Assembly (NCBI RefSeq): GCF_000691165.1 | Contig: NZ_ASJD01000001.1 | Location: 744,001 to 808,000 of the forward strand | Direction: 5' to 3' | DNA length: 64,000 nucleotides | Source of the DNA: Bacillus safensis FO-36b | GTDB lineage: Bacteria > Bacillota > Bacilli > Bacillales > Bacillaceae | Shown here: piece by piece, positions 8,303 to 16,734 of the stretch | How the letters are laid out: each line of letters starts with the position of its first letter | Numbering within the stretch: the stretch's first letter is position 1 | Translations under genes and position numbers: made by a program | Notes under the pieces: model-generated | The model's input: the letters and a program-made list of their open reading frames with translations, nothing else | Databases searched by the model: none | What the model was told of the DNA's origin: nothing

Positions 8303-8926
8303 TTGTTTCGTTATTGGTTTTTAACGATTTATGTTGTTGTATCCTTTTTAAAAAGTATGAGGCATTTGTACGATCATGAATTAACGGATCCACGCATTTC
8401 CTATACGAAACGAATGCATCTCATTCATGAGCATGCAAAAAGGTTTTCCCGGGGATGTATTGATCAATCAGGATCAGTCATGACCATTCATCAGCAAAAG
8501 AAGCTGCCAGATGGCCCGGTTATTTATGTCACAAAAGAGCTGAATCCAGTCACGACGACATTATTGATCGGCCACCTTGAGAAGCCATTTGCTTTCATGG
8601 CAAAGCCGAAGCTCTTTCGGTATCCGATTTTAAAACAATGGCTCAAAAAAATGGCGGTTATCCATCAGAATCAAACGGATGAGGTCTTATTAGAAGAAGC
8701 AAAGGAAAGAATCGTGTCTGGGCAGAGTCTATTGCTTTCAGAAGCGTATCGTCATATTGCAGAGGCGCTTGCTGAAGAATACGATTGTCCGCTTGTACCA
8801 ATTGAAACTAGCGGAACGGATCGTCTTTTAACTGGGAAGATCGTGAAAAGACTGCGTCCTGTTAATGTCGATATTCATATTAAAGCTCCTGTCATGATCA
8901 GTGATTACGCACAAAAACGTGCATAG
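8303..8926 (+). CDS. ypkP: YpkP, PlsC-like acyltransferase fold protein
   Basis: Conserved 207-residue protein, third gene of the thyB operon. The central part reads like a 1-acylglycerol-3-phosphate acyltransferase: KPFAFMAKPKLFRYPILKQWL followed by MAVIHQNQTD, then CPLVPIETSGTDRLL near residue 165-180. The catalytic H(X4)D of PlsC enzymes is not seen in front of this (the matching stretch reads VTKELNPVTTTLL), and the FPEGTR motif is replaced by SLLLSEAYR. It starts with TTG at 8303 after AGGAGGAG. The N-terminus is hydrophobic and may anchor it to the membrane. I infer a PlsC fold without the classical active site; the function is unknown. Confidence 0.75.
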   Translation: MFRYWFLTIYVVVSFLKSMRHLYDHELTDPRISYTKRMHLIHEHAKRFSRGCIDQSGSVMTIHQQKKLPDGPVIYVTKELNPVTTTLLIGHLEKPFAFMAKPKLFRYPILKQWLKKMAVIHQNQTDEVLLEEAKERIVSGQSLLLSEAYRHIAEALAEEYDCPLVPIETSGTDRLLTGKIVKRLRPVNVDIHIKAPVMISDYAQKRA

Positions 8927-8963
8927 AAAAAACCAGCATCCGAATAGTGGATGCTGGTTTTTT
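8927..8963. terminator. Bidirectional terminator between ypkP and yplQ
   Basis: AAAACCAGCATCC and GGATGCTGGTTTT form a 13-bp or longer perfect stem with a 7-nt loop, A-rich on one side and T-rich on the other. It serves the convergent ypkP and yplQ. Confidence 0.92.
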
Positions 8964-8967
8964 CATT

Positions 8968-9606
8968 CTATGCAGCAGGAATGTTTACGCAATAGAATAA
9001 AATACAGAAGAACATCGATGCGCTGCCGCCAAGAACAAAGCTGTGCCAAATCGCATGATGATAGGGAATTTTCCGCCAAATATAAAAGATGGTTCCGACT
9101 GAATATAATATGCCGCCTAACAGTAAGAGGCCAAATCCTGCACCTGTTAATTGGATATAAAGCGGTTTGATGGCGATGATGATCATCCATCCCATTAATA
9201 AATAGACAAGGGTAGATACGATAATAAAGCGTTTGACGAAAAAGATTTTAAAGACAATCCCACCAGCAGCAAGCGCCCATACAATGGCAAGGAGCGTATA
9301 GCCGAGTGCACCTTTTAGTGGTCCAAGTAAAAAGGGTGTATATGTACCAGCAATCAATACATAAATAGCCGAGTGGTCGAGGATTTCAAAAATATCTTTT
9401 GTTTTTTTGTGCCGAATGCTATGAAGCAGGGTTGAGCTTAAATAAAGCAGCAGCATGGATGCACCAAATATCGAAAAGCTGATAATGTCTGTGACAGTGC
9501 CGTATTGAACAGCGAATAAGACGAGAAACACAATGGCTGGGATAGATAAAATAACACCAATGCCATGTGTAATGGCGTTTGCAATTTCTTCTTTTACAGT
9601 AAACAA
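8968..9606 (-). CDS. yplQ: Hemolysin III/PAQR family membrane protein YplQ
   Basis: Integral membrane protein of 212 residues with about seven hydrophobic segments, in the hemolysin III (YqfA/PAQR) family. Diagnostic pieces are EEIANAITHGIGVILSIPA at the N-terminus, SSTLLHSI, ILDHSAIYVLIAGTYTPF and the late HHAIWHSFVLGGS. The conserved Ser/Asp/His residues of PAQR proteins, thought to bind Zn and act as a hydrolase, are present (SSTLLH, LDHSAIY, HAIWH). The start is TTG at 9606, 8 bp after AGGAGG. It is 14 bp downstream of yplP and probably co-transcribed with it. No proven hemolytic role is implied. Confidence 0.88.
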   Translation of the reverse strand: MFTVKEEIANAITHGIGVILSIPAIVFLVLFAVQYGTVTDIISFSIFGASMLLLYLSSTLLHSIRHKKTKDIFEILDHSAIYVLIAGTYTPFLLGPLKGALGYTLLAIVWALAAGGIVFKIFFVKRFIIVSTLVYLLMGWMIIIAIKPLYIQLTGAGFGLLLLGGILYSVGTIFYIWRKIPYHHAIWHSFVLGGSASMFFCILFYCVNIPAA

Positions 9607-9620
9607 TGGATGTCCTCCTT

Positions 9621-10589
9621 TTATTGAACCGGTATATAACCATCAAGCGACTTCAGGAATGAAAGACCTTCAAGTGTAATCTTCGTTCCGGCCCTGCCTT
9701 TTCCTTTCGTCACGTATGCTTTTTTCTCAAGATCATCTAAGCGGTTTCGCACCTGCTGAGGGGTCAGCGGGATATCTCCTTGTTTGCTTAATTCAGATAA
9801 GATGCGCCTGCTGGCTGCTTCTCCTTTTTCATTGAGAGATTTAATGGCTTCCAGCAAGAAAACAAACTCTTGTTTTTCCATTAGTGTAAGCTGGTGTTCT
9901 TCCTTTTTACCTTTCACGGCTGAGGGAAGAGGTGCTAATACAAAGGGCGGTAAATGATGTAAAAATACCGTGTGGCCCTCGAGTATGGACGCAGCGTAAT
10001 GAACAATATTTTTGAGTTCTTGGACATTTCCTTCAAATGGATACTGCTGCAAGGCTTCCCAAACACTTGGATCAATATCAGGTGCCATGTTCAGCTTTTG
10101 AAAGAAAGCATTTGTTAACACAGGAATATCTGTTTTTCGTTCGGCTAAAGCTGGAAGGGCCAAATGAAGAACATTCAGACGATAAAACAGCTCGGGTAAA
10201 AAGGTAGAAGAAACCCTGAGTGCCTCTATTGATAAAGACGAAGAAGCGATTACTTTTGTTGCAGGTGACGTTTCTAGAAAGTGAATGACCTGGTGCTGCA
10301 TAGAAATACTTAATGCACCGATTTCATCTAAATAAAGAATTTGATTGTTTTTTTCTATGAAGGCTTTCTGTAAGGTTTCTTCATTCAAGATGGGGCAATA
10401 CATGTGTGTCAGTGATGCGTGTGGAACAGATACGTTCGCCATTTCTTGGGCGAATAGCGTTTTGCCTGTGCCGATGTCTCCTGTTATCAAGACCGGCTGT
10501 TCGTTTTTCGAAAATTGTTTTGCCAGATGAATTGCATGCTTGATATCTTGATGATCACCATAGATAGATGCGAATGATTGAGTGGCCAT
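9621..10589 (-). CDS. yplP: YplP, AAA+ regulator of the sigma-54 activator family lacking GAFTGA
   Basis: A 322-residue AAA+ ATPase resembling the central domain of sigma-54 activators. Walker A is GDIGTGKT (about residues 37-44), Walker B is LYLDEIGAL (about 84-92), and the arginine region ERKTDIPVL and PFEGNVQELKN are family-like. Two normal parts are missing: there is no GAFTGA loop for contacting sigma-54, and instead of a Fis-type helix-turn-helix the C-terminus (about 240-322) looks like a winged helix (LTPQQVRNRLDDLEKKAYV). There is no N-terminal sensor domain. B. subtilis YplP has been linked to cold adaptation. Whether this version can activate sigma-54 at all is doubtful. Confidence 0.82.
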   Translation of the reverse strand: MATQSFASIYGDHQDIKHAIHLAKQFSKNEQPVLITGDIGTGKTLFAQEMANVSVPHASLTHMYCPILNEETLQKAFIEKNNQILYLDEIGALSISMQHQVIHFLETSPATKVIASSSLSIEALRVSSTFLPELFYRLNVLHLALPALAERKTDIPVLTNAFFQKLNMAPDIDPSVWEALQQYPFEGNVQELKNIVHYAASILEGHTVFLHHLPPFVLAPLPSAVKGKKEEHQLTLMEKQEFVFLLEAIKSLNEKGEAASRRILSELSKQGDIPLTPQQVRNRLDDLEKKAYVTKGKGRAGTKITLEGLSFLKSLDGYIPVQ

Positions 10590-10770
10590 TGGGTGATTCC
10601 TTTCTTTGTGGTTCTAATTGGTTCAATTGTAACACCCAATTAAAACAAATGTACAGGAAAACGAAAAAGTTTATAAAATTTATGATGGATCCATGATCTA
10701 TTGGTTTATTTTTTGAATATTCATGTTATAATGACAAATTAAATAAGGTTAAAGAGAAAGGATCTTGTAC

Positions 10771-12039
10771 ATGAAACCGTTGCTCAAAGAAAATACGCTA
10801 ATTCAAGTGAAAGACATCTTAAAAGCCCATCAAAATTTGAAGGATGTAGTCATTCATACACCACTTCAAAAAAATGAGCGACTTTCTGAACGATATGAAT
10901 GTAATGTCTACTTAAAAAGAGAGGATCTTCAAGTAGTTCGTTCCTTTAAATTAAGAGGCGCTTTTAATAAAATGAGCCAGCTTCCAAAAGATAAACTAGA
11001 AAATGGCATTGTCTGTGCAAGTGCAGGAAATCACGCACAGGGTGTTGCCTATTCTTGTAAATATTTAGGCATCCACGGGAAAATCTTTATGCCTGCTACG
11101 ACGCCAAGGCAAAAAGTATCACAAGTGGAGCTGTTCGGAAAAGAATATGTTGAAATTATCTTAACCGGAGATACGTTTGATGATTCGTATCATGAAGCCG
11201 TAAAATGCGGAGATGAAGAGAAGCGCGAATTTATCCATCCGTTTGATGATCTGGATGTGATGGCAGGACAAGGAACGACTGCTGTCGAAATCTTAAATGA
11301 TATCGAAGTGGAGCCTCACTTTTTATTTGCAAGTGTCGGAGGTGGAGGTCTGTTATCTGGTGTTGGTACATATATCAAAAATATCTCACCAGAAACCGAA
11401 ATCATTGCAGTCGAACCGCTTGGCGCAGCTTCACTGCATGCCTCGCATGAGAAGGGCGAGGTTGTGACACTTGATTCGATTGATAAGTTTGTAGACGGAG
11501 CAGCGGTTCAGCGGATTGGCGAAAAGACGTTTACATCGCTTCAGTCTGTTGTCGATAAAATCAGTCTTGTACCCGAAGGGAAAGTGTGTACAACGATTTT
11601 AGAGCTGTATAATCAATGTGCGATTGTAGCAGAACCGGCAGGCGCATTGCCAATCGCAGCATTAGATGCTCATCGCGAGGAGATCAAAGGGAAAAATGTT
11701 GTCTGTATTGTCAGTGGAGGAAATAATGACATCGGCAGAATGCAGGAAATCAAAGAACGCTCGATGATCTATGAAGGGCTTCAACATTACTTTATTGTCA
11801 ATTTTCCGCAAAGAGCAGGAGCGCTTCGTGAATTTTTAGATGAAGTGTTAGGGCCAAATGACGATATCTCACGCTTTGAATATACGAAAAAGAATAACCG
11901 AAGCAAAGGTCCTGCGCTAGTCGGCATCGAATTGAAAGAAAGAGATGACTATGCAGCGCTGATTGAGCGGATGGATAGAAAAGGCTTTCACTATGTTGAA
12001 GTGAATAAAGATCAAGATTTATTCCACCTATTTATTTAG
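10771..12039 (+). CDS. ilvA: Threonine dehydratase, biosynthetic
   Basis: PLP enzyme that deaminates threonine to 2-oxobutyrate, the committed step to isoleucine. It has 422 residues from the ATG at 10771, which follows AAAGGA by 8 bp; a TTG two codons upstream is less likely. The PLP lysine is in SFKLRGAF (about residue 55), CASAGNHAQG binds the cofactor phosphate side, and GGGGLLSGVG is the glycine loop. A single ACT-like regulatory domain (about residues 325-422) with the Bacillus signature RAGALREFLDEVLGPNDDISRFEYTKK suggests isoleucine feedback control. A TATAAT -10 element lies at 10727-10732. It is not adjacent to other ilv genes. Confidence 0.96.
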   Translation: MKPLLKENTLIQVKDILKAHQNLKDVVIHTPLQKNERLSERYECNVYLKREDLQVVRSFKLRGAFNKMSQLPKDKLENGIVCASAGNHAQGVAYSCKYLGIHGKIFMPATTPRQKVSQVELFGKEYVEIILTGDTFDDSYHEAVKCGDEEKREFIHPFDDLDVMAGQGTTAVEILNDIEVEPHFLFASVGGGGLLSGVGTYIKNISPETEIIAVEPLGAASLHASHEKGEVVTLDSIDKFVDGAAVQRIGEKTFTSLQSVVDKISLVPEGKVCTTILELYNQCAIVAEPAGALPIAALDAHREEIKGKNVVCIVSGGNNDIGRMQEIKERSMIYEGLQHYFIVNFPQRAGALREFLDEVLGPNDDISRFEYTKKNNRSKGPALVGIELKERDDYAALIERMDRKGFHYVEVNKDQDLFHLFI

Positions 12040-12075
12040 GCTTAACAGATAATTGGAAAAGAGGATTGATCGTTT

Positions 12076-12327
12076 GTGCTGCTCAAAACAATATGTTTTA
12101 GACGGATGGATGGAGCTCAGATCAAGGTAACAGAAGTCCCTGTTCTAAAGGGAGATGAGACGTATCGTTTCATGCTCACATTTAGACTTGAAGCTTTCTT
12201 GAAAAAAGTCTATGTATCTAAAGGAAAGAGAACTGTGTACTCTTTCAGAGAGGATGTGAAACGTAACGTCAAGTGGAGCACATATGAACAGATCTATCAG
12301 GAGCCTACACTGAAACACAATGCGTAA
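12076..12327 (+). CDS. ypmP: YpmP family small protein
   Basis: Conserved 83-residue Bacillus protein of unknown function, located right after ilvA as in B. subtilis. It starts with GTG at 12076, about 11 bp after GAGG. The sequence is basic and has no membrane segment or known motif; the recognisable core is YRFMLTFRLEAFLKKVYVSKGKRTVYSF. The short gap to ilvA (36 bp) makes co-transcription likely. No function can be assigned. Confidence 0.65.
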   Translation: MLLKTICFRRMDGAQIKVTEVPVLKGDETYRFMLTFRLEAFLKKVYVSKGKRTVYSFREDVKRNVKWSTYEQIYQEPTLKHNA

Positions 12328-12514
12328 GCAGGAATCTTTGTCAAAAGGGGTAAGCAGCCATTTTGAAGTGGCCGCTGCTCAGTTTGGCAAGGATTTTTTT
12401 CTTGACAAGAAGAAAATGTGACAATTTCAAAAACGTTAGGTCAGTTGTTTTCAAGTGTGCAGGAAATAAGGTAATATCATAAGTAAAGACTAAGACAGCA
12501 AGGATGAGACGATA

Positions 12515-13357
12515 GTGAAACAAATTAAAATTGTAACAGATTCAACTGTGGACCTTCCGCAAGAAAAAATCAATGATCTTTCCATTCACGTGATTCCGCT
12601 CAATATCTCCATTTCTGGAGTTGATTATATTGACCGGGTGAATATACAGCCAGATGAATTTATTGAAAAAATGGAGGCTGCTGAGGAACTGCCGAAAACG
12701 TCTCAACCTGCGATCGGTCAATTCGTCGAATTATATGAAAAGCTGACGGCAGATGGAAGCGAAGTGATCAGTATCCATTTAACTGGTGGTATGAGCGGTA
12801 CTGTTCAAACTGCTGAAAGCGCTTCGAAAATGGTAGATGGAAATATCACGGTGATTGATTCGAATTTTATTTCCTATGGATTAGGATTTCAAGTCATCAA
12901 AGCAGCAGAACTAGCCAAAAAGGGTGCAAGCCGTGAAGATATTATCACAGAATTAGATAAAATCCGTCATCAAACAAAGCTATATGTCACGATCGATACA
13001 TTAGAAAATCTCGTCAAAGGCGGCAGAATCGGAAGAGGAAAGGCGCTGATCGGCTCACTTCTTCACATCAAACCAATTGCCAGCTTGACAGACGGGGTAT
13101 ATACGCCAGAAGCGAATGTGAGAAGCTACTCTGCGCTTGTCCGCCATCTGACAAAACAGTATGTACAGGCGGTGAAGGGAAAAACAGTTCAAGCCATTGG
13201 GATCGCACATGCAGATGCATTAGAACTCGCTGAAAAGCTAAAAAAAGCGCTACTTGACCACACACCTGAAGCACTGATTGACATCGCCTACACAACACCG
13301 ATTATTTCTTGTCATACCGGAAAGGGCGCAATAGGCTTTACTTTTTATACCGATTGA
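12515..13357 (+). CDS. DegV family fatty-acid-binding protein
   Basis: 280-residue protein of the DegV/FakB family, which binds a fatty acid in the cytoplasm and presents it to the kinase FakA. Typical features are the opening KIVTDSTVDLPQE (residues ~5-17), PKTSQPAIGQF (about 66-76), the ligand-contacting ISIHLTGGMSGTVQTA segment (about 85-100), VIDSNFISYGLGF, and the late TPIISCHTGKGAIGFTFY. The start is GTG at 12515. The downstream frame of ypmQ begins within 25 bp, so they may share a transcript. No fakA is in the window, and I do not recall a DegV gene at this position in B. subtilis. Confidence 0.88.
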   Translation: MKQIKIVTDSTVDLPQEKINDLSIHVIPLNISISGVDYIDRVNIQPDEFIEKMEAAEELPKTSQPAIGQFVELYEKLTADGSEVISIHLTGGMSGTVQTAESASKMVDGNITVIDSNFISYGLGFQVIKAAELAKKGASREDIITELDKIRHQTKLYVTIDTLENLVKGGRIGRGKALIGSLLHIKPIASLTDGVYTPEANVRSYSALVRHLTKQYVQAVKGKTVQAIGIAHADALELAEKLKKALLDHTPEALIDIAYTTPIISCHTGKGAIGFTFYTD

Positions 13358-13380
13358 TAGAAAAAGGGGATGGACATATC

Positions 13381-13971
13381 ATGTATAGAAAAAGGGGAGC
13401 CTTACTTGGTGCGCTTATGACGATAAGCGTGCTTCTTTTAGTCTCATGTTCAAATGGGCAAATCAAGGATGCTTTAAATTATCAAATAGAGCCGTTTGAG
13501 TTTGAAAACCAAGATGGCCAAAAGGTGTCATTGGATGATTTGAAGGGGAAAGTATGGGTAGCTGATTTTATTTTCACAAGCTGTGAAACGATTTGTCCGC
13601 CGATGACTGCTCATATGACAGAGCTGCAAAAACGGTTAAAAGAAGAAAAATTGGATGCGCATATCATTTCCTTTAGCGTGGACCCAGAGGTCGATTCACC
13701 GAAAAAGCTAAAGGAATTTGCAAAAGCCTATCCATTGTCCTTTAAAAATTGGGATTTTCTCACTGGGTATTCACAGTCAGAAATTGAAAAATTCGCAATG
13801 AAAAGCTTTAAAACCATTGTAAAAAAACCTGAAGATGAAGACCAAGTGATTCATCAGTCTCTGTTTTTTCTTGTCAATCAAGATGGGAAAGTGATGAAAA
13901 ATTATGATGGCGTGCAAAACACACCTTATGATGATATCATCAAGGACATCAAAACGCTGAACCGAAGCTAG
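13381..13971 (+). CDS. ypmQ: SCO1/SenC family copper lipoprotein YpmQ
   Basis: Lipoprotein with a thioredoxin fold that delivers copper to the CuA centre of cytochrome c oxidase; B. subtilis YpmQ (BsSco) has this role. The 196-residue protein has a lipobox LLLVSCSNG (Cys at about 23) and the copper-binding CETICPP motif (Cys 66 and 70 by rough count), with the partner His in DQVIHQSLFFLV near residue 158. The ATG at 13381 follows AGGGGAT. It is the first gene of the ypmQ-ypmR-ypmS-ypmT series of membrane and envelope proteins. Confidence 0.9.
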   Translation: MYRKRGALLGALMTISVLLLVSCSNGQIKDALNYQIEPFEFENQDGQKVSLDDLKGKVWVADFIFTSCETICPPMTAHMTELQKRLKEEKLDAHIISFSVDPEVDSPKKLKEFAKAYPLSFKNWDFLTGYSQSEIEKFAMKSFKTIVKKPEDEDQVIHQSLFFLVNQDGKVMKNYDGVQNTPYDDIIKDIKTLNRS

Positions 13972-14040
13972 CATAAGGATGTTCAAATGGGCGAAAACAT
14001 GATACACTTTTTTAATCAGAAAAAGGAGGGACATCATCGT

Positions 14041-14802
14041 TTGAAGGCTCGTTTGATTTTGATTGTGATGTCTCTAGCTTTTGTTCTTTCTGCATGTTCC
14101 GCGCAAGAGGCTGGCATAAAGGATAAACTAGAAGACACACCAAAAGTAAAAGAACATATTACCATCGCAGCGGTTGGAGATTCCTTAACAGAAGGAATCG
14201 GAGATCAAGATAAAAAAGGCTATGCAGGCATAACCCGTGACAAGATAGAAGCAGTGGACGGCGTGCAGTCTGTCACATTAAAAAACTATGCCATTAAAGG
14301 CAGTAGAACAGTAGATTTATTAAAAAGATTAAAAGAAAAAAAGGTGCAGGACGGACTGAAAGACGCTGACTATATTTTCTTTACGATCGGCGGGAATGAT
14401 CTCATGCATGTTGTCCGTCAAAATGTGCTTAATTTGACGTTTGCTCCTTTTCAAAAAGAGCAAGGTCCTTTTGAAGAGCGCTTTAAAACCATTCTTGCTC
14501 AACTGAGAGAACAGAATGACCATGCGAAAATCATGTATGTCAGCATGTACAATCCTTTTAAATTCAGTTTGTCTGAGCTGCGAGATATTGATGAAGTCGT
14601 TCAAGACTGGAATGCCGCTGCCAAAAAGGAACTCAAAAAAGACGGCAATGCGGATATGATCAATGTAGCAGATTTATTTGAAGAAGGTTCTGATGAAAAA
14701 TTACTGGCAGAAGATGATTTCCACCCAAACCAAAAGGGGTACTCTCTTATGGCAAATCGTTTATTCTCCGAAGTGAAAAAAGAAGGACTGCCGAAGGAAT
14801 AG
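14041..14802 (+). CDS. ypmR: SGNH-hydrolase lipoprotein YpmR
   Basis: Predicted envelope lipoprotein with an SGNH/GDSL hydrolase fold, 253 residues. The start is taken as TTG at 14041 because AAAGGAGGG lies 10 bp upstream; this gives a clean signal peptide with lipobox VLSACSAQ. Block I is AAVGDSLTEGIG (catalytic Ser), block III is TIGGNDLM, and the Asp-x-x-His pair is DDFHPNQKGY near the C-terminus. All catalytic residues are present, so an esterase or lipase activity on an unknown substrate is likely. The stop is 10 bp before the ypmS start. Confidence 0.87.
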   Translation: MKARLILIVMSLAFVLSACSAQEAGIKDKLEDTPKVKEHITIAAVGDSLTEGIGDQDKKGYAGITRDKIEAVDGVQSVTLKNYAIKGSRTVDLLKRLKEKKVQDGLKDADYIFFTIGGNDLMHVVRQNVLNLTFAPFQKEQGPFEERFKTILAQLREQNDHAKIMYVSMYNPFKFSLSELRDIDEVVQDWNAAAKKELKKDGNADMINVADLFEEGSDEKLLAEDDFHPNQKGYSLMANRLFSEVKKEGLPKE

Positions 14803-14812
14803 GGTGAAACAG

Positions 14813-15379
14813 ATGAAAAAATGGAAAAGCTTATTTTTTATTTTACTTGCAATCAATCTATTGATTGTGATTGGCTGCGGTATTTTGATGCTGCTGCCAG
14901 GCGGTCAATCCGCTTCAACCAAAGAAGTGAAAAGCGAATATGCTTTTAATATATCCAGCTCAAAGGAATCACTCACCAACTTTGTGAATGATTATTTGAA
15001 AAATCAAGGATCAAATGATATGCCAGACTTTCATGTAGCAATCGATCAAGATGTGAAAGTAACAGGCGCAATTAAAGCTTTCTCTTCAACGATTGATGCA
15101 AACGTCTCATTTACGCCAACTGTTGAAGATAATGGTGATGTGCTTTTGAAAGTGGATGACTTTTCAATTGGACAATTGAGCATTCCGATTAGTTTTGTTT
15201 TAAGCTACATGGGTCAGTTCTATGAGCTGCCAGAGTTCGTTCATGTAAAACCGGATCAAAAAACGGTTGAAGTGCGTCTTTCAGAAATGCCGCTGACGAA
15301 TGATATGTATGTGAAAGCAAATAAAATTGATCTGCAGAACGATGAAATTGAATTCTCATATTATCATCCAAAGCAATAG
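14813..15379 (+). CDS. ypmS: YpmS, membrane-anchored conserved protein (DUF2140 type)
   Basis: 188-residue protein with an N-terminal membrane anchor (KSLFFILLAINLLIVIGCGI) and an extracytoplasmic domain rich in beta strands; this is the YpmS pattern. The rest has no catalytic motif; LRVDDF-like and DMYVKANKIDLQNDEIEFSYY segments are typical of the family. The ATG at 14813 sits 7 bp after AGGGTGA; a GTG at 14804 is the alternative. It lies in the ypmQRST series and is presumably co-transcribed with the lipoprotein genes. Function unknown. Confidence 0.82.
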   Translation: MKKWKSLFFILLAINLLIVIGCGILMLLPGGQSASTKEVKSEYAFNISSSKESLTNFVNDYLKNQGSNDMPDFHVAIDQDVKVTGAIKAFSSTIDANVSFTPTVEDNGDVLLKVDDFSIGQLSIPISFVLSYMGQFYELPEFVHVKPDQKTVEVRLSEMPLTNDMYVKANKIDLQNDEIEFSYYHPKQ

Positions 15380-15403
15380 AACGTGTGAGTCAGGAGTGAA
15401 ATC

Positions 15404-15601
15404 ATGAAGCGAGTCTATCAATATTTTAGTTTACTGTCGTTTTTATTTGCTGCGTACTTTGGCATAACAGCTGCCAATGCTTTAAAAGCAGAAAATATCG
15501 ATCAGTTTTACTTAAATATTGCCTACTGTGCATTATTTCTAGGCACGATGATTCTTGCTTTTGATTTTCAAAAGCAAGAAAAAGCTGAAGATGTCTCGTA
15601 A
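15404..15601 (+). CDS. ypmT: YpmT small membrane protein
   Basis: 65-residue protein with two hydrophobic stretches (FSLLSFLFAAYFGITAAN and YLNIAYCALFLGTMILAF), so likely two membrane helices, and a charged C-terminus. It is the last gene of the ypmQ-ypmT series and is followed immediately by an intrinsic terminator. Its length and position match YpmT of B. subtilis. Function unknown. Confidence 0.75.
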   Translation: MKRVYQYFSLLSFLFAAYFGITAANALKAENIDQFYLNIAYCALFLGTMILAFDFQKQEKAEDVS

Positions 15602-15602
15602 G

Positions 15603-15635
15603 GAGCCTTTTCCACTTTAGGAAAGGCTCTTTTTT
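15603..15635 (+). terminator. Intrinsic terminator after ypmT
   Basis: GAGCCTTTTCC and GGAAAGGCTC form a stem of about 10 bp with a 6-nt loop, followed by six T residues. Confidence 0.85.
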
Positions 15636-16299
15636 ATAATTGCCGAGACAAGACCACCTTTGCCATAAGTTCAGGATCTCCGTTAGCAAAACCATGAAGC
15701 AGAATCAGGTATGCACGCTTTGTTTGCAGATGAACTTTTGGGATATCAAGCAGTACACTTTGAGTGCCGGCGGCTTTCAATTCAAAATGATATTTGTTCG
15801 GGGAGAAATGATGAATGTGGGTGCTGTTTACATAATCAAGCTCCTTCGATATAACCCCATGGTCTCGTTCGTATATATCTATAGAAGGAAGGTCCGGAGA
15901 CAGCTGTACAAATGTAAGTGCTGACAGGTCATCTTGCTTGATCAAAGTAGCCTGCTGCTCAGTCAAGAGTGCAAAGCCTGCACGGGCACCTGTGATACAT
16001 AATGTGTAGACCTCGCCGCTCTTAAATCGAATGCGGGAATGAAGAATTCTCTCATTTGTAGCCAGTTTGAACACTTCTATTTCATACATTCCCTCATCCC
16101 ACTCCATATAAGCGGTCAAATGGCTGTAAGGCATTGGTTTCATTATCTGCTTCCGGTTCACATAAACAGCGAGCTCACTGAGATCTGGTGCAGCGTGAAA
16201 TAATCGAATAAAGGCTTTTGATGAAGGGCTGCTTTGAAGATGCTCGTAGGTGTCAGCGAATGGCCGATATGGAAAGTCATGATAAAAGAGCTGCTGCAT
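15634..16299 (-). CDS. DUF4397 domain protein
   Basis: 221-residue protein from an ATG at 16299, chosen because AAGGG lies 9 bp upstream; the frame is open to 16383 but without a ribosome-binding site. It contains two copies of a beta-rich module that begins with AFIRLFHAAPDLSELAVYVN and, more diverged, ALTFVQLSPDLPSIDIYE. The pattern R-x-x-HA-x-PD-x-x-x-x-D/V-Y-V is the DUF4397 signature. No signal peptide is visible, unusual for a family often found on envelope proteins. It is convergent with ypmT and its own stop overlaps the ypmT terminator. Function unknown. Confidence 0.7.
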   Translation of the reverse strand: MQQLFYHDFPYRPFADTYEHLQSSPSSKAFIRLFHAAPDLSELAVYVNRKQIMKPMPYSHLTAYMEWDEGMYEIEVFKLATNERILHSRIRFKSGEVYTLCITGARAGFALLTEQQATLIKQDDLSALTFVQLSPDLPSIDIYERDHGVISKELDYVNSTHIHHFSPNKYHFELKAAGTQSVLLDIPKVHLQTKRAYLILLHGFANGDPELMAKVVLSRQL

Positions 16300-16384
16300 G
16301 TCATCAATCCCTTCTTTCTCATGCAATGGTGTTTTTTGTAGCGTATGCATGAAAAAGACGATCTGTATAGGCAAAAGAAGCATA

Positions 16385-16413
16385 GAAAAAAGCCTGACGT
16401 TTTCCGTCAGGCC
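16385..16413 (-). terminator. Minus-strand terminator between the zinc-ribbon and DUF4397 genes
   Basis: On the minus strand GCCTGACG and CGTCAGGC form a perfect 8-bp stem with a small loop, followed by a run of T residues. It lies just after the stop of the zinc-ribbon gene. Confidence 0.85.
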
Positions 16414-16419
16414 GGCATG

Positions 16420-16680
16420 TTAAGAAGGAGAAGAATATTGATGATATTCAGCTAGTTTAATGAACGTTTTTTCATCCTCAATTAAACCACAAACACCGCA
16501 CTGGACTTTCATTTGAGGACCTTGATAGCTCAAGTGAAAAGGAGACAGCTGTTCTCCTTCGTATCTTTCAACAACTGCTCCTGTTGCTGGATCAAGCTTT
16601 ACAGGTTCTGAAAGCTGCTCAATGAGATTAAAGCGCGTTCTGTTTGTTTTACAGTTTGGACAAAGATAAGGGCTTGTCAT
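16420..16680 (-). CDS. Small zinc-ribbon protein
   Basis: 86-residue protein with two CxxC knuckles, CPNCKTN near the N-terminus and CGVCGLIE near residue 65, which together would bind one zinc ion. The middle segment carries the phrase EPVKLDPATGAVVERY. The ATG at 16680 follows AGAGGTGG by 8 bp; a GTG four codons upstream overlaps that site and is less likely. Genes like this are sometimes called 'DNA alkylation repair protein' in databases, but nothing in the sequence supports that. The role could be nucleic-acid or protein binding. Confidence 0.6.
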   Translation of the reverse strand: MTSPYLCPNCKTNRTRFNLIEQLSEPVKLDPATGAVVERYEGEQLSPFHLSYQGPQMKVQCGVCGLIEDEKTFIKLAEYHQYSSPS

Positions 16681-16734
16681 GGTTTGTTCCACCTCTTTTT
16701 ATCCGTAGCATGTCCTGAGCGCTAAAATCTATGC

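Noticed and set aside
9621-10589. Calling YplP a normal sigma-54 activator
   Set aside because: GAFTGA loop and Fis-type helix-turn-helix are both missing, so the standard label would overstate the evidence.
10590-10770. CodY box upstream of ilvA
   Set aside because: The best match (AAGTTTATAAAATTT near 10666) has four mismatches to the consensus; not distinguishable from AT-rich background.
16420-16680. DNA alkylation repair function for the zinc-ribbon gene
   Set aside because: Only two CxxC knuckles are visible; there is no alkyltransferase or HEAT-like repair motif.
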